A DNA stretch of 23,706 bases from contig DHBS01000017.1 of NCBI GenBank assembly GCA_002398825.1, forward strand, positions 44,790 through 68,495. The letters are read 5' to 3'. This document shows, in pieces, positions 22,026-23,706 of the stretch. This DNA comes from Syntrophomonas sp. UBA4922 (lineage in GTDB: Bacteria; Bacillota; Syntrophomonadia; Syntrophomonadales; Syntrophomonadaceae). The translations under genes were made by a program, and so were the position numbers. How positions within the stretch are numbered: the first letter of the stretch is position 1; each line of letters starts with the position of its first letter. The notes beneath the pieces are model-generated. The model did not search any database and was not told where the DNA came from. It was given only the letters and a program-made list of their open reading frames with translations.

Positions 22026-23600
22026 ATTGGGGATAAAACGCGGGTAGCCGTATATGACACCACCTTGAGGGACGGCGCTCAGGGGGAAGGCATCTCCCTT
22101 ACCGTCGATGACAAGTTAAAGATCGCTGCCAAGCTGGACTATCTGGGCATTGCTTATATCGAAGGCGGCTGGCCGGTAAGCAATCCCAAGGATATGGAGT
22201 TTTTCAGCCGTATCCAGGAGATCAAGCTCAATAATTCGAGAATTACAGCTTTCAGCGCCACCCGCAAGCCCGGCGTGGCCGTAACCTCGGACAATAACAT
22301 CAAAGCGGTTTTGGACTCAGGGGTCAAAACCGCGACTATTTTCGGCAAAACCTGGGATTTCCACGTTATCAAAGCATTGGAAACCAGTTTGGACGAAAAC
22401 CTCAATATGATCAGGGACAGTATTGGCTACCTGGCCAGCCAGGGCCTGGAAGTCATATTTGACGCCGAGCATTTTTTTGATGGATACAAGGATAATCGTG
22501 ATTACGCGCTGCAGGTCCTGGAAAGAGCGGCCCAGGCCGGGGCGGTATGCCTGGTGTTGTGCGACACCAACGGGGGCACCATGCCCTGGGAAACCAGCTT
22601 GATTGTAGAAGACGTCAGGCAGCACTTCGATATACCTCTGGGGATTCATGTGCATAACGACTCGGGTCTGGCGGCAGCCAACACCCTTATGGCAGTGAAA
22701 GCCGGGGCGTCCCACGTTCAGGGGACTATTAACGGCTACGGGGAGCGCTGCGGAAATGTGGACCTGTGTACGGTAATACCCAGCCTGGAGCTTAAAATGG
22801 GTTATCGTGCCGTCCCGGCAGGAAACCTGAGAAGATTGACGGAAGTATCGCGTTATATCAGTGAGATTGCCAATATGCCTCATCATAACGATCAGCCCTA
22901 TGTAGGACACGGGGCCTTTGCGCATAAAGGGGGCATTCATGTCAGCGCCATGTTAAAGGATACCCTGACCTACGAGCACGTCAATCCCGAGGATATTGGC
23001 AACCATCGCCGGGTTCTGGTTTCCGAGCTTTCTGGTTTATCCAACCTGTTGTATAAAGCCAAAGAATTCAATATCGATGTCAATGCTTACGACAGTGAAA
23101 CCCGCAAGGTGATCCGGCAGATTAAAGAACTTGAAAACCAGGGTTTCCAGTATGAAGGCGCGGACGCCTCTCTGGAGCTGTTATTGCGCAAAGCTTTCAG
23201 CCAATTCACCGACTATTTCCAGTTAAAAAACCTCAAAGTCATCCTAGAGAAAAATGAGGAAGACCAAACCACCTCTGAAGCGATGGTTAAGATTGAAGTC
23301 GGCAGTCAGGTTTACCACACCGCAGCCGACGGGGACGGCCCGGTCAACGCCCTCGATAATGCCCTGCGCAAAGCATTGAACGAGGTTTATCCGGCTATCA
23401 AAGATATGCACCTGACCGATTACAAAGTCAGGGTATTGGATGGCAGTGAGGCTACTGCAGCCAGGGTCCGGGTTCTGATAGAAACCGCAGACGGCACTGA
23501 TAAGTGGAGTACGGTGGGAGTGTCGGAAAACATAATCGAAGCTTCCTTTCAAGCCCTGGTTGACAGCATCAACTACATGCTGTTAAAGCGGGGAAAATAA
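22026..23600 (+). CDS. cimA: (R)-Citramalate synthase, apparent ATT start
   Basis: Condenses pyruvate with acetyl-CoA to citramalate, the entry step of threonine-independent isoleucine synthesis. The family mark RDGAQGEGISLTVDDKLKIA, followed by IEGGWPVSNPKD, identifies the bacterial CimA class rather than LeuA. His ligands lie in IHVHNDSGLA, and the C-terminal LeuA-type regulatory domain contains DGDGPVNALDNALRKAL. Finding the start is a problem. GAGGAGG (22011-22017) is an excellent site, but no ATG, GTG or TTG follows it in this frame. The only start at good spacing (8 bases) is ATT at 22026, giving MGDKTRVAVYDTTLRDG, with Asp11, Arg15 and Asp16 in exactly the LeuA register (524 residues). 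The first in-frame TTG (22065) would delete the first strand and the DTT motif. A sequencing error at the start is possible. Confidence 0.9.
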   Translation: MGDKTRVAVYDTTLRDGAQGEGISLTVDDKLKIAAKLDYLGIAYIEGGWPVSNPKDMEFFSRIQEIKLNNSRITAFSATRKPGVAVTSDNNIKAVLDSGVKTATIFGKTWDFHVIKALETSLDENLNMIRDSIGYLASQGLEVIFDAEHFFDGYKDNRDYALQVLERAAQAGAVCLVLCDTNGGTMPWETSLIVEDVRQHFDIPLGIHVHNDSGLAAANTLMAVKAGASHVQGTINGYGERCGNVDLCTVIPSLELKMGYRAVPAGNLRRLTEVSRYISEIANMPHHNDQPYVGHGAFAHKGGIHVSAMLKDTLTYEHVNPEDIGNHRRVLVSELSGLSNLLYKAKEFNIDVNAYDSETRKVIRQIKELENQGFQYEGADASLELLLRKAFSQFTDYFQLKNLKVILEKNEEDQTTSEAMVKIEVGSQVYHTAADGDGPVNALDNALRKALNEVYPAIKDMHLTDYKVRVLDGSEATAARVRVLIETADGTDKWSTVGVSENIIEASFQALVDSINYMLLKRGK

Positions 23601-23620
23601 TAAGCCTGGTCATTCAACTA

Positions 23621-23706
23621 GGGGTGTCGGGGGGGCGGGGGGGGTGGCGAAAAAAAGTCCCCACAAACCCCCCCCCCCCCCCACCCCCCCCCGGCCCCCC
23701 CCCCCC
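23621..23706. other. Low-complexity G/C homopolymer tail at the window edge
   Basis: After cimA the sequence becomes runs of G, then A, then almost pure C to the end. This has no coding, repeat-unit or hairpin logic and looks like poor-quality sequence at a contig end. Any terminator or further operon gene after cimA cannot be read here. Confidence 0.7.

Noticed and set aside
23621..23706. Poly-G and poly-C tract at the end as a possible structured element (G-quadruplex, telomere-like repeat).
   Set aside because: No regular unit, position at the very end, and the look of low-quality contig-end sequence make an artefact far more likely.
1..23706. Search for CRISPR arrays, tRNA/rRNA genes, transposases and phage or defence genes.
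   Set aside because: None seen. Apart from the palindromic repeat at 6502-6635, nothing suggests a mobile element.

Overview
The window looks like a contig end from a Gram-positive anaerobe of the Clostridia, with Syntrophomonadales-like bacteria the best guess. The clues are a T-box leader, a preQ1-I riboswitch, strong AGGAGG-type ribosome binding sites, sigma-A-like promoters, a DUF1659/DUF2922 gene pair, an HD-GYP protein and a threonine-independent isoleucine route. The species assignment is inference from gene content only. The last ~85 bases are a degenerate poly-G/poly-C tail that looks like low-quality contig-end sequence rather than biology.

Layout. Bases 1-3260 (minus strand) hold a MacAB-type export operon: membrane fusion protein, ATPase and an FtsX/MacB permease cut by the left edge. 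Next is a short protein with a duplicated four-cysteine motif and a C-terminal Mop/TOBE domain (3464-3922, minus), then an MFS drug exporter (4164-5594, minus). Divergent from it is a YhhQ-type queuosine-precursor transporter (5770-6468, plus) behind a preQ1-I riboswitch that appears to start at the transcription start. A palindromic intergenic repeat lies between two near-identical G/C-rich hairpins (6463-6668). After it come the DUF1659-DUF2922 pair (minus), a sirtuin (7427-8191, plus), two very small membrane proteins (minus), an HD-GYP protein (minus) and a 657-residue protein of unknown function (plus).

From 11990 to 23600 runs one plus-strand branched-chain amino acid operon: sigma-A-like promoter, T-box leader with a probable isoleucine (ATC) specifier, then ilvD, ilvB, ilvN, ilvC, leuA, leuC, leuD, leuB and cimA. 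Together these encode valine synthesis and leucine synthesis up to the final transamination. They also encode isoleucine synthesis from pyruvate and acetyl-CoA via citramalate, using CimA plus LeuCDB instead of threonine deaminase (no ilvA is present). Control is by isoleucine-tRNA charging, perhaps with further attenuation at hairpins between ilvD and ilvB and between ilvN and ilvC.

The most notable points are a ketol-acid reductoisomerase with glutamates in its cofactor-phosphate loop (predicted NADH use), a cimA gene with no ATG/GTG/TTG start (ATT at 22026 is the only well-placed candidate), and the double-Cys4 plus Mop protein.
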